64,000 nt of DNA from positions 124,001 to 188,000 of the forward strand of contig JBMOOH010000001.1 in NCBI GenBank assembly GCA_049323795.1, in the 5' to 3' direction. The notes under the pieces are model-generated. The model saw only the letters and a list, made by a program, of their open reading frames with translations, had not been told where the DNA came from and did not search any database. Below, piece after piece: positions 1 through 8,381 of the stretch (positions within the stretch are counted from its first letter, which is position 1; each line of letters begins with the position of its first letter). The DNA comes from JAOADN01 sp049323795 (GTDB lineage Bacteria > Pseudomonadota > Alphaproteobacteria > Rhodobacterales > Rhodobacteraceae). Made by a program: the position numbers and the translations under genes.

Positions 1-2233
1 CGCGCTCGCGAATCGACACGATGGAGAACAGCGCGAAGAACAACAGCGTCTGAAACGTGAATGTCTGTAACTGGCCGGGGTCGCTGCCGAGGTCGAAGCG
101 CTGCCACGCAAAGGCGAGCAGGCCCAGCGCCTCGATCAGCATGACCAGCCCGAGGAGAACGGCAAGCGTCACCAGCGGGCCGATATTCCAGGTTTCCGGC
201 TTCTGCGAGGGACGCACGTTGTCCGTCGAAAGCGCGATCTTGACGAAGTCCGTCATGAACACGAGCAGGATCATCCCCAGCGCGGAGATGGCGAATTTGC
301 CCGTGACCAGGAACGCGATCACCACGAAGCCCGACTTGAGAATGGTCCGGCTCACCTTGTTGACGATCCAGGTGAGGACGCGCTGATAGATGGCACGTCC
401 GTTCCTGACCAGGTCAATGATGCCCCCGAGGCCTTCCGTCGTCAGCACCACGCTCGCCGCGCCCTTGGCGACATCGGTCGCGCCGCTGACGGCGATGCCG
501 ACTTCGGCTTGGCGCAGGGCCGGCGCATCGTTGACGCCGTCGCCGGTCATGCCGACGACATGGCCGGCCGTCTGCAGGTTCTCGACGACGAGGAACTTGT
601 CTTCCGGAAACACCTCCGCGAAGCCACTCGACCCTTGGACAAGTTCGGCCGCATGCGCCGTCGGTGCATCCTGCGCGGCGCGCAATTCGGGGGCCCGAAC
701 GACTTCGCCAAGGCCGAGCTCGCGCGCAACCTCACGCGCAACGGGCAGGGCATCGCCGGTCAGCATCTTCACGGTGACGCCCAGCGAGCGCAACTCGTCG
801 ATGAGCTGGCGCGAGTCAGGACGCGGCGCATCATAGAAAAGCGCGAGGCCGACGAATTGCAACGGCCCGTCACCGTCCGCGCGCGCAACAGCCAGGACGC
901 GGACGCCCTTCTGCGCCTCTTCCGTGGCGCGCGCCTCGAGGGCCTCAATCGCCGAAGCGTCGAGGCCCACGGCCTCCGCCACGGTGCGGAGCGCGCCCTT
1001 CATCACGCGGGTCTTGCGCCCGCCGCTCTCGACGAGCGCCTCGGTCCGGCGGGTCTTGGGAGAAAAGGGCGTGAACGAATGCGTCCTTTCCGTGCCATCG
1101 AGGAGCTGGCGCTCTCGGGCCGCGCGCAGGAAGGCGAGATCGATCGGGTCCTGGTTCGCCTCGGTCGACGCCATGGCCCCATCACGTGCAACGTCGTTGT
1201 CGGTGAATCCTGGCTGCGGCAGCGCGCCGGTGAGCGACAGCCGGTTCATTGTGAGCGTCCCGGTCTTGTCGGCGCAAATGACATCCATGTTCGCTGCATC
1301 CTCGGCGGCGCTGAGCCGCGTGACGAGGACGCCGCGGCGGGCAAGCTCCATGGACCCCACAGCCATGCTCACCGTGAACATGACCGGGAGCGCCACAGGC
1401 ACGGCGCTCATCAGCAGCACCAGCGAGAGCGGCAGGATGTCGACAAGCCCCAAACCCTCGACGAGCGAGGCGATGATTGCCACCGCGACGAGGATGCCGA
1501 CGATGAGGAACAGCCACTTGACGACCCGCGTGACAACCGCTTCCACGTGCAGTTTCGGGTGCGCGCTTTCGACGAGCCGGGTGGTGCGTCCGAAATAGGT
1601 CTGCTCGCCGGTCGCGACGACCACGGCGGTCGCCTCGCCCTGTCGCACGATCGATCCCGAATAAAGAGCGTCGTTGTCCGTCTTGGCGAGCTCCTGCGAT
1701 TCGCCGGTAAGCACGGACTGGTCGACCTGCAATGCCCCCTCGACGATCTGCACGTCGGCCGGAACGAAGTCGCCCGAACGGACCCGGATGACATCGCCGC
1801 GAACGAGATTCGGTGCCGGGATCGTCTGCCAGGCTCCGTCGCGGAGCACGCGTGCGGCCACCTGCAGCCGGTGGCGCAGCGCCGATACGGCGGCCGAGGC
1901 GCGCTGCTCCTGAAGGAAGCTGAGGACGGCGTTGACGACGAGAAGCGACAGAGCGACCCACAGGTCGGCCCATTTGTGCAGGATGAAGGACAGAAGGACG
2001 ATCAGCTCGATCATCCACGCCGACAGGCCCCAGAACTTCCGCGCGAGACGCGCGAGCGGATGGGCCTTCCCTTCCGGGACGTCGTTGGCTCCCTCCCGCG
2101 CGAGCCGGGCGGTTGCATCCTCGCTTCGAAGTCCGGTCTCGCGGCTGGAGCCGAGAGCGGAAAGCGTGGCGGCGGCGGTTGCCGGGAAGGGGTGCTTCCG
2201 CCGTTGTCCCGCCGGCTCCTGGCGTTCGTTCAC
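1..2233 (-). CDS. Proton-type P-type ATPase (partial, C-terminus beyond window)
   Basis: Plasma-membrane P-type ATPase, probably H+-exporting (P3A, Pma1-like). The minus-strand frame reads about 744 residues and runs off the left edge, so the last membrane helices are missing. Visible motifs in order are the actuator TGES (TGESQEL), the phosphorylation loop ICADKTGTLTMN (Asp encoded near 1272) and the hinge MTGDGVNDAPAL. The start chosen is GTG at 2233, whose GTGA overlaps the TGA stop of the upstream usp gene; GAAGAG just upstream can serve as ribosome binding site. The N-terminal cytoplasmic segment (RLAREGANDVPEG type) is typical of plant/fungal-like proton pumps found in bacteria. Ion specificity is inferred from family resemblance only. 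Confidence 0.88.
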   Translation of the reverse strand, partial: MNERQEPAGQRRKHPFPATAAATLSALGSSRETGLRSEDATARLAREGANDVPEGKAHPLARLARKFWGLSAWMIELIVLLSFILHKWADLWVALSLLVVNAVLSFLQEQRASAAVSALRHRLQVAARVLRDGAWQTIPAPNLVRGDVIRVRSGDFVPADVQIVEGALQVDQSVLTGESQELAKTDNDALYSGSIVRQGEATAVVVATGEQTYFGRTTRLVESAHPKLHVEAVVTRVVKWLFLIVGILVAVAIIASLVEGLGLVDILPLSLVLLMSAVPVALPVMFTVSMAVGSMELARRGVLVTRLSAAEDAANMDVICADKTGTLTMNRLSLTGALPQPGFTDNDVARDGAMASTEANQDPIDLAFLRAARERQLLDGTERTHSFTPFSPKTRRTEALVESGGRKTRVMKGALRTVAEAVGLDASAIEALEARATEEAQKGVRVLAVARADGDGPLQFVGLALFYDAPRPDSRQLIDELRSLGVTVKMLTGDALPVAREVARELGLGEVVRAPELRAAQDAPTAHAAELVQGSSGFAEVFPEDKFLVVENLQTAGHVVGMTGDGVNDAPALRQAEVGIAVSGATDVAKGAASVVLTTEGLGGIIDLVRNGRAIYQRVLTWIVNKVSRTILKSGFVVIAFLVTGKFAISALGMILLVFMTDFVKIALSTDNVRPSQKPETWNIGPLVTLAVLLGLVMLIEALGLLAFAWQRFDLGSDPGQLQTFTFQTLLFFALFSIVSIRER

Positions 2234-2664
2234 CTCTTCGCTCGTATGACCAGAACGGGACAGGACGCGTGACGCATCACCCCTTCGGCGACGCTGCCCA
2301 GCAGGGCACGTTGTACGCCCCCGCGGCCGTGGCTGCCGATCACGATGAGGTCCGCGGGCCATTCTCCGGCGGCCTTCACGATCTCGTCGGCGGGCATTCC
2401 CGCAACGACGAACTCGAGCGCCGACGGCTGCAGCGACAGACGCTGACGGAAGCCTTCCAGCAGCCGCTTTCCGTCTTGCTTGGCCTGGTCGATCAATTCG
2501 TTTGGCCAAATACCGGTGTCGGCACCGGAGCCGGGAGACGTGTCGATGGCGTGGACAAGCGCCACGTTGGCGCCAAGCGAACGTGCAAGCTCGACACCCA
2601 CATCAGCGGCATGCGCGGCAACCGGCTCACTATCGACTGCAATAAGGATTCTTCGAAAACTCAT
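2230..2664 (-). CDS. Universal stress protein UspA family
   Basis: 144-residue single-domain Usp. The N-terminus MSFRRILIAVDS and the C-terminal nucleotide-binding signature GSHGRGGVQRALLGSVAE (G-x2-G-x9-G-S) identify an ATP-binding type universal stress protein. I take the ATG at 2664, preceded by GGGAG at good spacing, although the frame is open further upstream into IS debris. Its TGA overlaps the GTG of the P-type ATPase, so the two are cotranslated. A Usp next to an ion pump suggests a stress or pH response role, which is inference. Confidence 0.9.
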   Translation of the reverse strand: MSFRRILIAVDSEPVAAHAADVGVELARSLGANVALVHAIDTSPGSGADTGIWPNELIDQAKQDGKRLLEGFRQRLSLQPSALEFVVAGMPADEIVKAAGEWPADLIVIGSHGRGGVQRALLGSVAEGVMRHASCPVLVIRAKR

Positions 2665-2716
2665 GCTCAACTCCCGTGTGACTCCATCTCGGTGCCTGGC
2701 GAGCCCGCGCGCTTCC

Positions 2717-2985
2717 TGCTGTGCCCCCCGATGCTCATCCGGCTGAGACCAGAGTCCTCGGTTGAATTTGGCGCGGTTGCGCTGACGGAGCAATGGGCGA
2801 TCTGCGCAGCGGTTCAGGTGTGCGGAGCTGATCGCCCGTTGCGGCGAGGTGGGCGGCGGAGACCGCCGGGGCCTGGTAGCCGAGGGCTGAATGGGGCCTC
2901 TCGGTGTTGCAGTTGCTTGTCCCCATCTCAGCCTCCTTGCCGCAAAGTTAGGGGGCAGAGCATCTACAAATCTAGGGGCACCTCA
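2717..2985 (-). mobile_element. Internally deleted IS3-family element (both ends, no middle)
   Basis: The minus strand begins at 2985 with TGAGGTGCCCCTAGAT and the plus strand begins at 2717 with TGCTGTGCCCCCCGAT. These match at 12 of 16 positions and look like the terminal inverted repeats of an IS3-family element. Inside the first end is the expected orfA leader, with AAGGAGG followed by ATGGGGACAAGC (MGTS) at 2926. Only a few codons later the frame reads NTERPHSALGYQAPA, the C-terminal signature of the orfB integrase, and it stops at 2735. About 1 kb of transposase has therefore been lost, leaving a 269-bp MITE-like remnant. No clear target duplication is seen (flanks CTTCC and CCCGG). Confidence 0.65.
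2735..2926 (-). pseudogene. orfA/orfB fusion remnant of IS3-family transposase
   Basis: A 63-codon frame within the deleted IS. It starts at the orfA ribosome binding site and ATG (MGTS) and continues directly into the last part of the orfB transposase (NTERPHSALGYQ, then a low-complexity tail ending RTLVSAG). The DDE catalytic residues are absent, so it cannot encode an active transposase. Confidence 0.6.
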
Positions 2986-3073
2986 CCCGGCGATGTGCGC
3001 GCTGCCGCGCGGTGGACGCCCGCAGATAGAGGACGGCGCGCAGCGGTACGGTCATGACGGCAGTCTCCTCAGC

Positions 3074-3241
3074 TCATCGGCATGGCCCGAACATCTCGTC
3101 AGACATCTCACCGAACCAGCGCTCGAGAACCTCCACCTCCGTCTCGGTGACCGGGACGGGTTCCGGCCAGTCGCCGGTGACGGTCCAGGCCGCGAGGTCA
3201 TGCTTCGGCGGTCGGCGGGCGGGTTTGGACGCGCGAGGCAT
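3074..3241 (-). CDS. Small hypothetical protein
   Basis: 55-codon frame starting at ATG 3241. Its C-terminal half reads DLAAWTVTGDWPEPVPVTE then EVEVLERWFGE, an acidic, tryptophan-rich composition that looks like real protein rather than a high-GC shadow frame. The function is unknown. It sits in a degraded stretch between an IS remnant and a GNAT remnant, so it could be a functional small gene or the tail of a longer broken one. No strong ribosome binding site is evident. Confidence 0.4.
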   Translation of the reverse strand: MPRASKPARRPPKHDLAAWTVTGDWPEPVPVTETEVEVLERWFGEMSDEMFGPCR

Positions 3242-3349
3242 GGCGACAGGATCGCCGAACCGGGGCGATGGCAGAACAGCGTTTCTCCACGCTGCCGCAC
3301 GCTGCCCTTGCCCGTCCTCATGAGGCCGCCACCGGCCGCTCCACCGTCC

Positions 3350-3490
3350 GCAACGACAGGACGAGCCGCAGGGGACTCCGGCAGGCGGACAAAGCCGTGC
3401 GCGGCATAGAAGGCCGCGGCGCCCTCGTCCAGGGCATCGACCACGGTCATCGAGACGGCGCGTGCAGCCAGCCCGTGTGCCTGATCGCAG
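3350..3490 (-). pseudogene. GNAT acetyltransferase fragment
   Basis: The minus-strand segment reads AHGLAARAVSMTVVDAL followed by AAAFYAAHGFVRLPESP. This is the C-terminal motif of small GNAT acetyltransferases, including those of toxin-antitoxin type. The acetyl-CoA-binding R/Q-x-x-G-x-G/A region expected upstream is not found in this or neighbouring frames, and the frame continues into unrelated sequence on both sides. I read it as a decayed remnant. Confidence 0.5.
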
Positions 3491-3656
3491 GGCGGATACT
3501 CTGACAACGGCCGGGGGCGCGTCGGGCAGCACATCATCCGGATGGGACGGACTGGACACTTGCAGAATTGCGTGGAGTCTGGAATGGACAGGCAGGGAAA
3601 AGGGCTATGGGCGGGCGGGCAATCAACTGCGGCACCGGGACGGAAAGCCAGCGCGC

Positions 3657-4544
3657 ATGTCGGTGACACGGCGGATCGCTGCCGGAAGCCTTGCCGTCGG
3701 CGTGCTCGTCCTCGCCCTCAAGCTTCTCGCCTGGCGCATGACGGGTTCGATCGCGCTGCTGTCGGATGCCCTTGAAAGCATCGTGAACCTCGTGACTGCG
3801 GTCGCGGCGCTGATCGCGATCCAGGTGGCCGCCCGCCCGGCGGATGCGAACCATCCCTATGGCCACCACAAGGCCGAATTCTTCAGCGCCGTGCTGGAAG
3901 GCGTGATGATCATCGTGGCGGCGCTGCTGATCTTCCGCGAGGCGTGGCTCGGCTTTCTTGCCCCGCGTGCGCTCGACGCGCCGCTGCAGGGCCTTCTGGT
4001 CAACGGGGCGGCGAGCCTGCTCAACGGCATCTGGTGCTGGGTCCTGATCTCGCAGGGGCGGCGCCTCCGCTCGCCGGCGCTGGTCGCCGACGGCCGGCAC
4101 CTTCTGTCCGACGTCATCTCCTCGGCGGGCGTCACCCTCGGGGTGCTGGCGGCCGTCGAGACCGGCTGGACGGTGCTGGATCCGGCACTTGCGGCGCTCG
4201 TCGCGCTGAACATCCTCTGGTCGGGATGGAAGGTCGCCGCCGCCTCCCTCAGCGGGCTGATGGACGAGGCCGTACCCGACGACATCCTGAACGTCATCAG
4301 GACCGTGATCTCCGCCGAGGCCGCCGGCGCACGCGAGGCCCATGACCTCAGGACCCGCCATGCAGGCCGCGTGACCTTCATCGACTTCCACCTCGTGGTC
4401 GACGGAACCACCCCGGTGATCGAGGCCCATGACATCTGCGACCGGATCGAGCGCGCCCTGAAGGACAAGGTTCCGGACGCCATGATCACCATCCATGTGG
4501 AACCCGAGAACAAGGCCAAGCACTCGGGCGTTCTGGTGATTTAG
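3657..4544 (+). CDS. Cation diffusion facilitator (CDF) family transporter
   Basis: 295-residue inner-membrane cation/proton antiporter of the CDF family (FieF/ZitB-like), exporting divalent metal ions such as Zn, Fe or Mn. An N-terminal block of about six hydrophobic segments contains the metal-site signatures LLSDALES (TM2) and ADGRHLLSD (TM5), with the HPYGHHKAEFFSA loop between. The cytoplasmic ferredoxin-like domain follows (TRHAGRVTFIDFHLVV, IHVEPE). The frame is open 195 bp upstream, but ATG 3657 (MSVTRRIAAG) matches the family start. The ABM-fold gene follows after 16 bp with its ribosome binding site at the CDF stop, so they are probably cotranscribed. Metal specificity cannot be told. 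Confidence 0.92.
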   Translation: MSVTRRIAAGSLAVGVLVLALKLLAWRMTGSIALLSDALESIVNLVTAVAALIAIQVAARPADANHPYGHHKAEFFSAVLEGVMIIVAALLIFREAWLGFLAPRALDAPLQGLLVNGAASLLNGIWCWVLISQGRRLRSPALVADGRHLLSDVISSAGVTLGVLAAVETGWTVLDPALAALVALNILWSGWKVAAASLSGLMDEAVPDDILNVIRTVISAEAAGAREAHDLRTRHAGRVTFIDFHLVVDGTTPVIEAHDICDRIERALKDKVPDAMITIHVEPENKAKHSGVLVI

Positions 4545-4560
4545 GAAGGAGGGGGCCGGA

Positions 4561-4839
4561 ATGATCCGCCTGAGGGGCCGCCTTCGCTGTCTGACCGACG
4601 ACCAGCGCGCCGCCGTTCTGGCGCACCGGACGGACCACATGCGCCTCAGCCGCGCCGGACCCGGATGCCTTCTCCTCGACATCGCCGATACCGACGATCC
4701 GATGACCTTCGAGGTGATCGAGGCCTTCCGCGACCGGCCGGCCTTCGAAGCCCATCAGGCCCGCACCCGCGACAGCCGCTGGTTCGCCGCAACCCGCGGG
4801 GTGCTGCGGGACGTGGTGATCGAGGAAGTGGCGGACTGA
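4561..4839 (+). CDS. ABM-fold (antibiotic biosynthesis monooxygenase-like) small protein
   Basis: 92 residues with the alternating beta-alpha pattern of dimeric alpha+beta barrel proteins: MIRLRGRLRCLTDD at the start, the middle FEVIEAFRDRPAFEAHQART and a final strand DVVIEEVAD. Related proteins act as small quinol monooxygenases or as accessory folds of unknown role; no cofactor motif is expected. AGGAGG at the end of the CDF gene is a strong ribosome binding site. A second ABM-like protein lies 2.6 kb downstream after an exporter and a dehydrogenase. Confidence 0.75.
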   Translation: MIRLRGRLRCLTDDQRAAVLAHRTDHMRLSRAGPGCLLLDIADTDDPMTFEVIEAFRDRPAFEAHQARTRDSRWFAATRGVLRDVVIEEVAD

Positions 4840-5069
4840 GCGCCCATCAACCGAGCGCCCATGTCCGGGCCGCCCCTGACAGGATCCGGGACACTCGGAC
4901 AGACCCCTCCGCCCGGAGTGGCCAGCGGCCATGGCGGCAAGGGTGCGCAGCGGGACGGTCCGACGGATTCGATGACGGCCGAGCCTGCCGGCACCGCGCC
5001 GCCAGGCACCTTGCGACCGACACAACTTCGGCGCTGGAACGCCGCCGGGCCGGACGCTAGGCAGGGGGC

Positions 5070-6374
5070 ATGGCCCCGCGATTCGCCCGACATGCGTTCC
5101 TGTTCCGCCACCGCGACTTCGGACTCTTCTGGCTTGCGATGCTCTTCGTCAACATCGCGGTGCAGATCCAGGCGGTCACGATCGGCTGGCAGGTCTACGC
5201 GGTGGGTCGCGAAACCCGGACGATCGAGGAAAGCGCGTTCCTCGTCGGAATGGTTGGTCTGGCACAGTTCGTCCCCCTGGCCGTGCTGTCGCTCTTTGCG
5301 GGATCCACGGCGGACCGTCACAGCCGCCGCCTGATCGTCGCCGTCGCGCTCGGCGTCGAGATCGCCTGCATCGTCGGGCTCGTCGCCGTGGCGCTGATGC
5401 CCGCGCCGGATCTGCGGCTCGTCTTCGTCATCGCGGCCGGGTTCGGCGCGGCCCGGGCCTATCTGAACCCCGCCGCCACGGCGCTGGTGCCGATGCTGGT
5501 CCCGCGGGCGGACATGCCGCAGGCGATATCGCTCAAGTCGCTGTCGTGGCAGGGGGCGGTGATCGTCGGCCCCTGGATCGGGGGGATGCTCGTCGGCCTG
5601 TCCACCGCGGCCGCCTACGGTGCGGGCGCCCTGCTCTACTTCCTCGGGCTTGCCATCATCCTCTTCATGCGTGCCAGCACGACCCCGGAACGCCAGCCGG
5701 GCAACCCGATCGGCCTGATCGGCGAGGGGCTGGCCTATGTCTGGCACAACAAGATCATCTTCGGCGCGATCTCGCTCGACCTCTTCGCGGTCCTGCTCGG
5801 TGGCGCGACGGCGCTTCTGCCCGCCTTCGCGAGCGACGTGCTCGACGTCGGCCCCGAGGGCTTCGGGCTTCTCCGCTCGGGCCCGGCCATCGGCGCTCTT
5901 CTGATGGCGGCGGCGCTGGCCCGCTGGCCCCTGAAGCGGAAGGCCGGGGTGCGGATGCTTCTGGCCGTGGCCGGCTTCGGGCTGGCGACCGTCGTCTTCG
6001 CACTGTCCCGCTCGATGATCCTGTCGCTGGCGGCGCTGGCCGCCCTCGGCGCGGCGGACATGATCTCGGTCTATGTGCGCCAGACGCTCGTCCAGATCGT
6101 GACTCCGGACCACATGCGGGGGCGTGTGTCGTCGGTGTCCGGTCTCTTCATCTCGGGGTCGAACGAACTGGGCGAGTTCGAATCGGGCGTGGCGGCACGC
6201 TTCCTCGGGCCCGTCGGCGCGGCTCTCTTCGGCGGGCTGGGGACGCTCGCCGTCACCGGTCTCTGGGCTGTCCTGTTTCCCGCCCTCCGCAAGGCCGACC
6301 ACCTCGACGGCCGGGCCGAAACCGACACGGGCGAGACGGGGCGGCCACACTCGGCCACCGCGCCGGCGAGCTGA
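5070..6374 (+). CDS. MFS transporter, EntS-like exporter family
   Basis: 434-residue integral membrane protein of the major facilitator superfamily, closest in appearance to the EntS/MFS_3 group. About 10-12 hydrophobic segments are visible. The loop between TM2 and TM3 carries the MFS motif as AGSTADRHSRRLIV, and the internal loop GRVSSVSGLFISGSNELGEFESG is typical of this exporter group. The substrate is unknown; EntS itself exports a siderophore. ATG 5070 follows GGGGG. A 230-bp gap lies before it, so it probably has its own promoter, and the dehydrogenase gene follows 74 bp later. Confidence 0.88.
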   Translation: MAPRFARHAFLFRHRDFGLFWLAMLFVNIAVQIQAVTIGWQVYAVGRETRTIEESAFLVGMVGLAQFVPLAVLSLFAGSTADRHSRRLIVAVALGVEIACIVGLVAVALMPAPDLRLVFVIAAGFGAARAYLNPAATALVPMLVPRADMPQAISLKSLSWQGAVIVGPWIGGMLVGLSTAAAYGAGALLYFLGLAIILFMRASTTPERQPGNPIGLIGEGLAYVWHNKIIFGAISLDLFAVLLGGATALLPAFASDVLDVGPEGFGLLRSGPAIGALLMAAALARWPLKRKAGVRMLLAVAGFGLATVVFALSRSMILSLAALAALGAADMISVYVRQTLVQIVTPDHMRGRVSSVSGLFISGSNELGEFESGVAARFLGPVGAALFGGLGTLAVTGLWAVLFPALRKADHLDGRAETDTGETGRPHSATAPAS

Positions 6375-6448
6375 GGCGCCGCCGGTCTGGCCAGACCGCG
6401 GGAACCCGTGGCATGGTCGGACGCGGGTTGGCCGCAGAGGTCGTGGCG

Positions 6449-7444
6449 ATGCTGGCAACGCGGCTTTTCAGGCAGGGGGATCTGCGCAGCGTGACGGTCC
6501 CGGACCCGGAGCCGGGACCGGGCGAACTGCTCGTGCGTGTCGAGGCGGCAGGGGTCTGCGGCACCGACCGTCACCTCTACCGCGGCGAATTCCCGTGCCG
6601 CCCCCCGGTCACGCTCGGCCACGAGTTCTCGGGCATCGTCGCGGCGCTCGGGCCGGGGACCGCGGGGCCGCCGATCGGCACGCGCGTCACCTGCGACCCG
6701 AACATCGCCTGCGGGACCTGTCCTCCGTGCCGCGCGGGACGGGTGAACCTCTGCGAACGCCTCGTCGCGATCGGCATCCACCGCGACGGCGGATTCGCCG
6801 ACCATGCGGTGATCCCCGCACACCGCGCCTTTGCCCTTCCCGCTACGCTCGACCCGCTGCACGGCGCATTCTGCGAACCGCTCGCCTGCTGTCTGCATGG
6901 GACCGATCTTGCCGCGATCCGGGCCGGCGAGCGCGTGGCGGTGCTCGGCGGCGGCGTCATCGGGCTTCTGGCCGTGCGGCTCGCCGCGCTCGCCGGGGGG
7001 CGCACCCTGCTGGTGACGCGCAGCCCGGCCAAGCGCGACCTGGCCCTGGGCTTCGGGGCCGAGGCGACGGCGCCCGGCCTTGCCGAGGCGCGAACCCTCT
7101 GGCCGGGCGGGGCCGATGTGGTGATCGAATGCGCCGGTGTCCCGGAAACGGTCGCGGCAGCCCCCGGCCTCGCCGCGCGGGGCGGGCGGGTCGTCATCCT
7201 CGGCGTTCTGCCGCAGGGTGCCTCGGTCGCCTTCGATCCGTTCGACCTGCTCTTCCGCGAGATCGCCCTCGCCTTCTCGTTCCTGAACCCGTTCACCCAT
7301 GCGCGGGCCGCCGACCTGATCGCCCGCGGGGTCGTCGGGGTTGCGCCTCTTGTGTCCCGCACCGTTTCCCTCGCCGACCTGCCCTCGGTGGTCTCCGGCC
7401 CTCCCGCGCCGGGCGAGGTCAGGGTCCTGGCGACGCCCGGCTGA
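6449..7444 (+). CDS. Zinc-dependent alcohol/polyol dehydrogenase (MDR family)
   Basis: 331-residue medium-chain dehydrogenase. The catalytic zinc region reads VCGTDRHLYRGEFP followed by LGHEFSG. The structural zinc loop has four cysteines (CDPNIACGTCPPCRAGRVNLC). The Rossmann nucleotide site is VAVLGGGVIGLLAVRLA, and DVVIECAGVPETV is the usual MDR substrate-domain motif. It resembles the threonine/sorbitol dehydrogenase-like group and probably oxidises a secondary alcohol or polyol with NAD(P). ATG 6449 is preceded by AGAGG at 8 nt; an in-frame GTG at 6443 is possible. An ABM-fold gene follows 7 bp after the stop. Confidence 0.88.
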   Translation: MLATRLFRQGDLRSVTVPDPEPGPGELLVRVEAAGVCGTDRHLYRGEFPCRPPVTLGHEFSGIVAALGPGTAGPPIGTRVTCDPNIACGTCPPCRAGRVNLCERLVAIGIHRDGGFADHAVIPAHRAFALPATLDPLHGAFCEPLACCLHGTDLAAIRAGERVAVLGGGVIGLLAVRLAALAGGRTLLVTRSPAKRDLALGFGAEATAPGLAEARTLWPGGADVVIECAGVPETVAAAPGLAARGGRVVILGVLPQGASVAFDPFDLLFREIALAFSFLNPFTHARAADLIARGVVGVAPLVSRTVSLADLPSVVSGPPAPGEVRVLATPG

Positions 7445-7451
7445 AACCCGC

Positions 7452-7742
7452 ATGCCGATCACGCTGACCGGGTTCCTGACCTGCCGGACGCTCGCGGAGG
7501 CCGACCGCGCTTCGGAGACCCTGGCCGACCACCTCCGCTCGACGCTTGCCGAGGACGGCTGCATGTCCTTCGAAATCCACCGCTCGATGGCCGATCCGGT
7601 CTGCTTCGCCGTCCGCGCCGTGTTCCGCGACCGCGAGAGCCTCGCCGCCCACCTGGCGCGGGCCGGGACAAGCGACTGGGGCAAGGCCACGCGGCACGCG
7701 GCGCGGGATTTCCGCCTGAGCGAGACCTGGTCCGGGAATTGA
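7452..7742 (+). CDS. ABM-fold small protein (putative quinol monooxygenase-like)
   Basis: 96 residues, MPITLTGFLTCRTLAEADR at the start and FAVRAVFRDRESLAAHLA in the middle, the usual dimeric alpha+beta barrel pattern of the ABM superfamily. It begins 7 bp after the dehydrogenase stop and is presumably cotranscribed with it. Together with the ABM protein at 4561 it brackets an exporter and a dehydrogenase. The biochemical role is not deducible. Confidence 0.75.
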   Translation: MPITLTGFLTCRTLAEADRASETLADHLRSTLAEDGCMSFEIHRSMADPVCFAVRAVFRDRESLAAHLARAGTSDWGKATRHAARDFRLSETWSGN

Positions 7743-7775
7743 CCGGGCCCCACCGCGACCGCCGGATACGGCCGG

Positions 7776-8381
7776 CTAACTGCCGAGAATGGCGACCACG
7801 TAGCTCTGCGTCTCGTCGAAGGGCGGCACGCCGCCGTACTGCTCGACCGCGAGCGGTCCGGCGTTGTAGGCGGCCAGCGCAAGCCGCCACGTTCCAAAAC
7901 GGTCGTACATCATCTTCAGATAGCGCGCCCCGCCGTCGAGGTTCTCGTGCGGGTCGGCGATGTCGATGCCGAGAAGATCGGCGGTGTCCGGCATGAGCTG
8001 CGCAAGCCCGGTCGCGCCCTTTCTCGACACCGCGCCGGGGTTCCAGCCGGATTCGCGCTGGACGAGCCGGAGAAACAGATCCTCGGGCACCCCGTACCGC
8101 CGCGCCGCAGCCCTGGCCGAGGCAAGGAACTCGCCCCTGTAGCGACCGGAAAAGCCCGGGATCGGTCCGTCGGCCCTGCCGGAGGACGTGCCGCGCGGGG
8201 TGAGGCGCACGGAATTCTCGTACTGGGTCGCGGCGCGACCGTCCAGTATCGAGGTCTGCGATCTGAACATCGCCAGCCGCGACTTAGCCGGGGCGGAAAA
8301 GACCAGCCCCTCGGATTGTGCGGCCGAGGCGCCGATTGCCGTCGCCGCAGCCGCCGCCAAGGCCGTGCATGCGCGCCGCAT
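7776..8381 (-). CDS. Lytic transglycosylase (SLT/GH23 domain), periplasmic
   Basis: 201 residues. Signal peptide (MRRACTALAAAAATAIGASA) is followed by a linker and a C-terminal SLT domain. The catalytic glutamate lies in VQRESGWNPGAVSRKGATG, followed by LAQLMPDTA and the late motif LALAAYNAGP, all diagnostic of GH23 lysozyme-like transglycosylases that cleave the MurNAc-GlcNAc bond. ATG 8381 is chosen because it begins the signal peptide; the frame is open to 8432. The protein is shorter than Slt70 and resembles the compact domains used in envelope remodelling or secretion apparatus insertion. It is convergent with the ABM gene. Confidence 0.88.
   Translation of the reverse strand: MRRACTALAAAAATAIGASAAQSEGLVFSAPAKSRLAMFRSQTSILDGRAATQYENSVRLTPRGTSSGRADGPIPGFSGRYRGEFLASARAAARRYGVPEDLFLRLVQRESGWNPGAVSRKGATGLAQLMPDTADLLGIDIADPHENLDGGARYLKMMYDRFGTWRLALAAYNAGPLAVEQYGGVPPFDETQSYVVAILGS

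Noticed and set aside
509..2272. 587-codon plus-strand frame opposite the P-type ATPase
   Set aside because: Arg/Asp/His-rich shadow of a high-GC gene. The minus strand shows unmistakable TGES, DKTGT and GDGVNDAPAL motifs.
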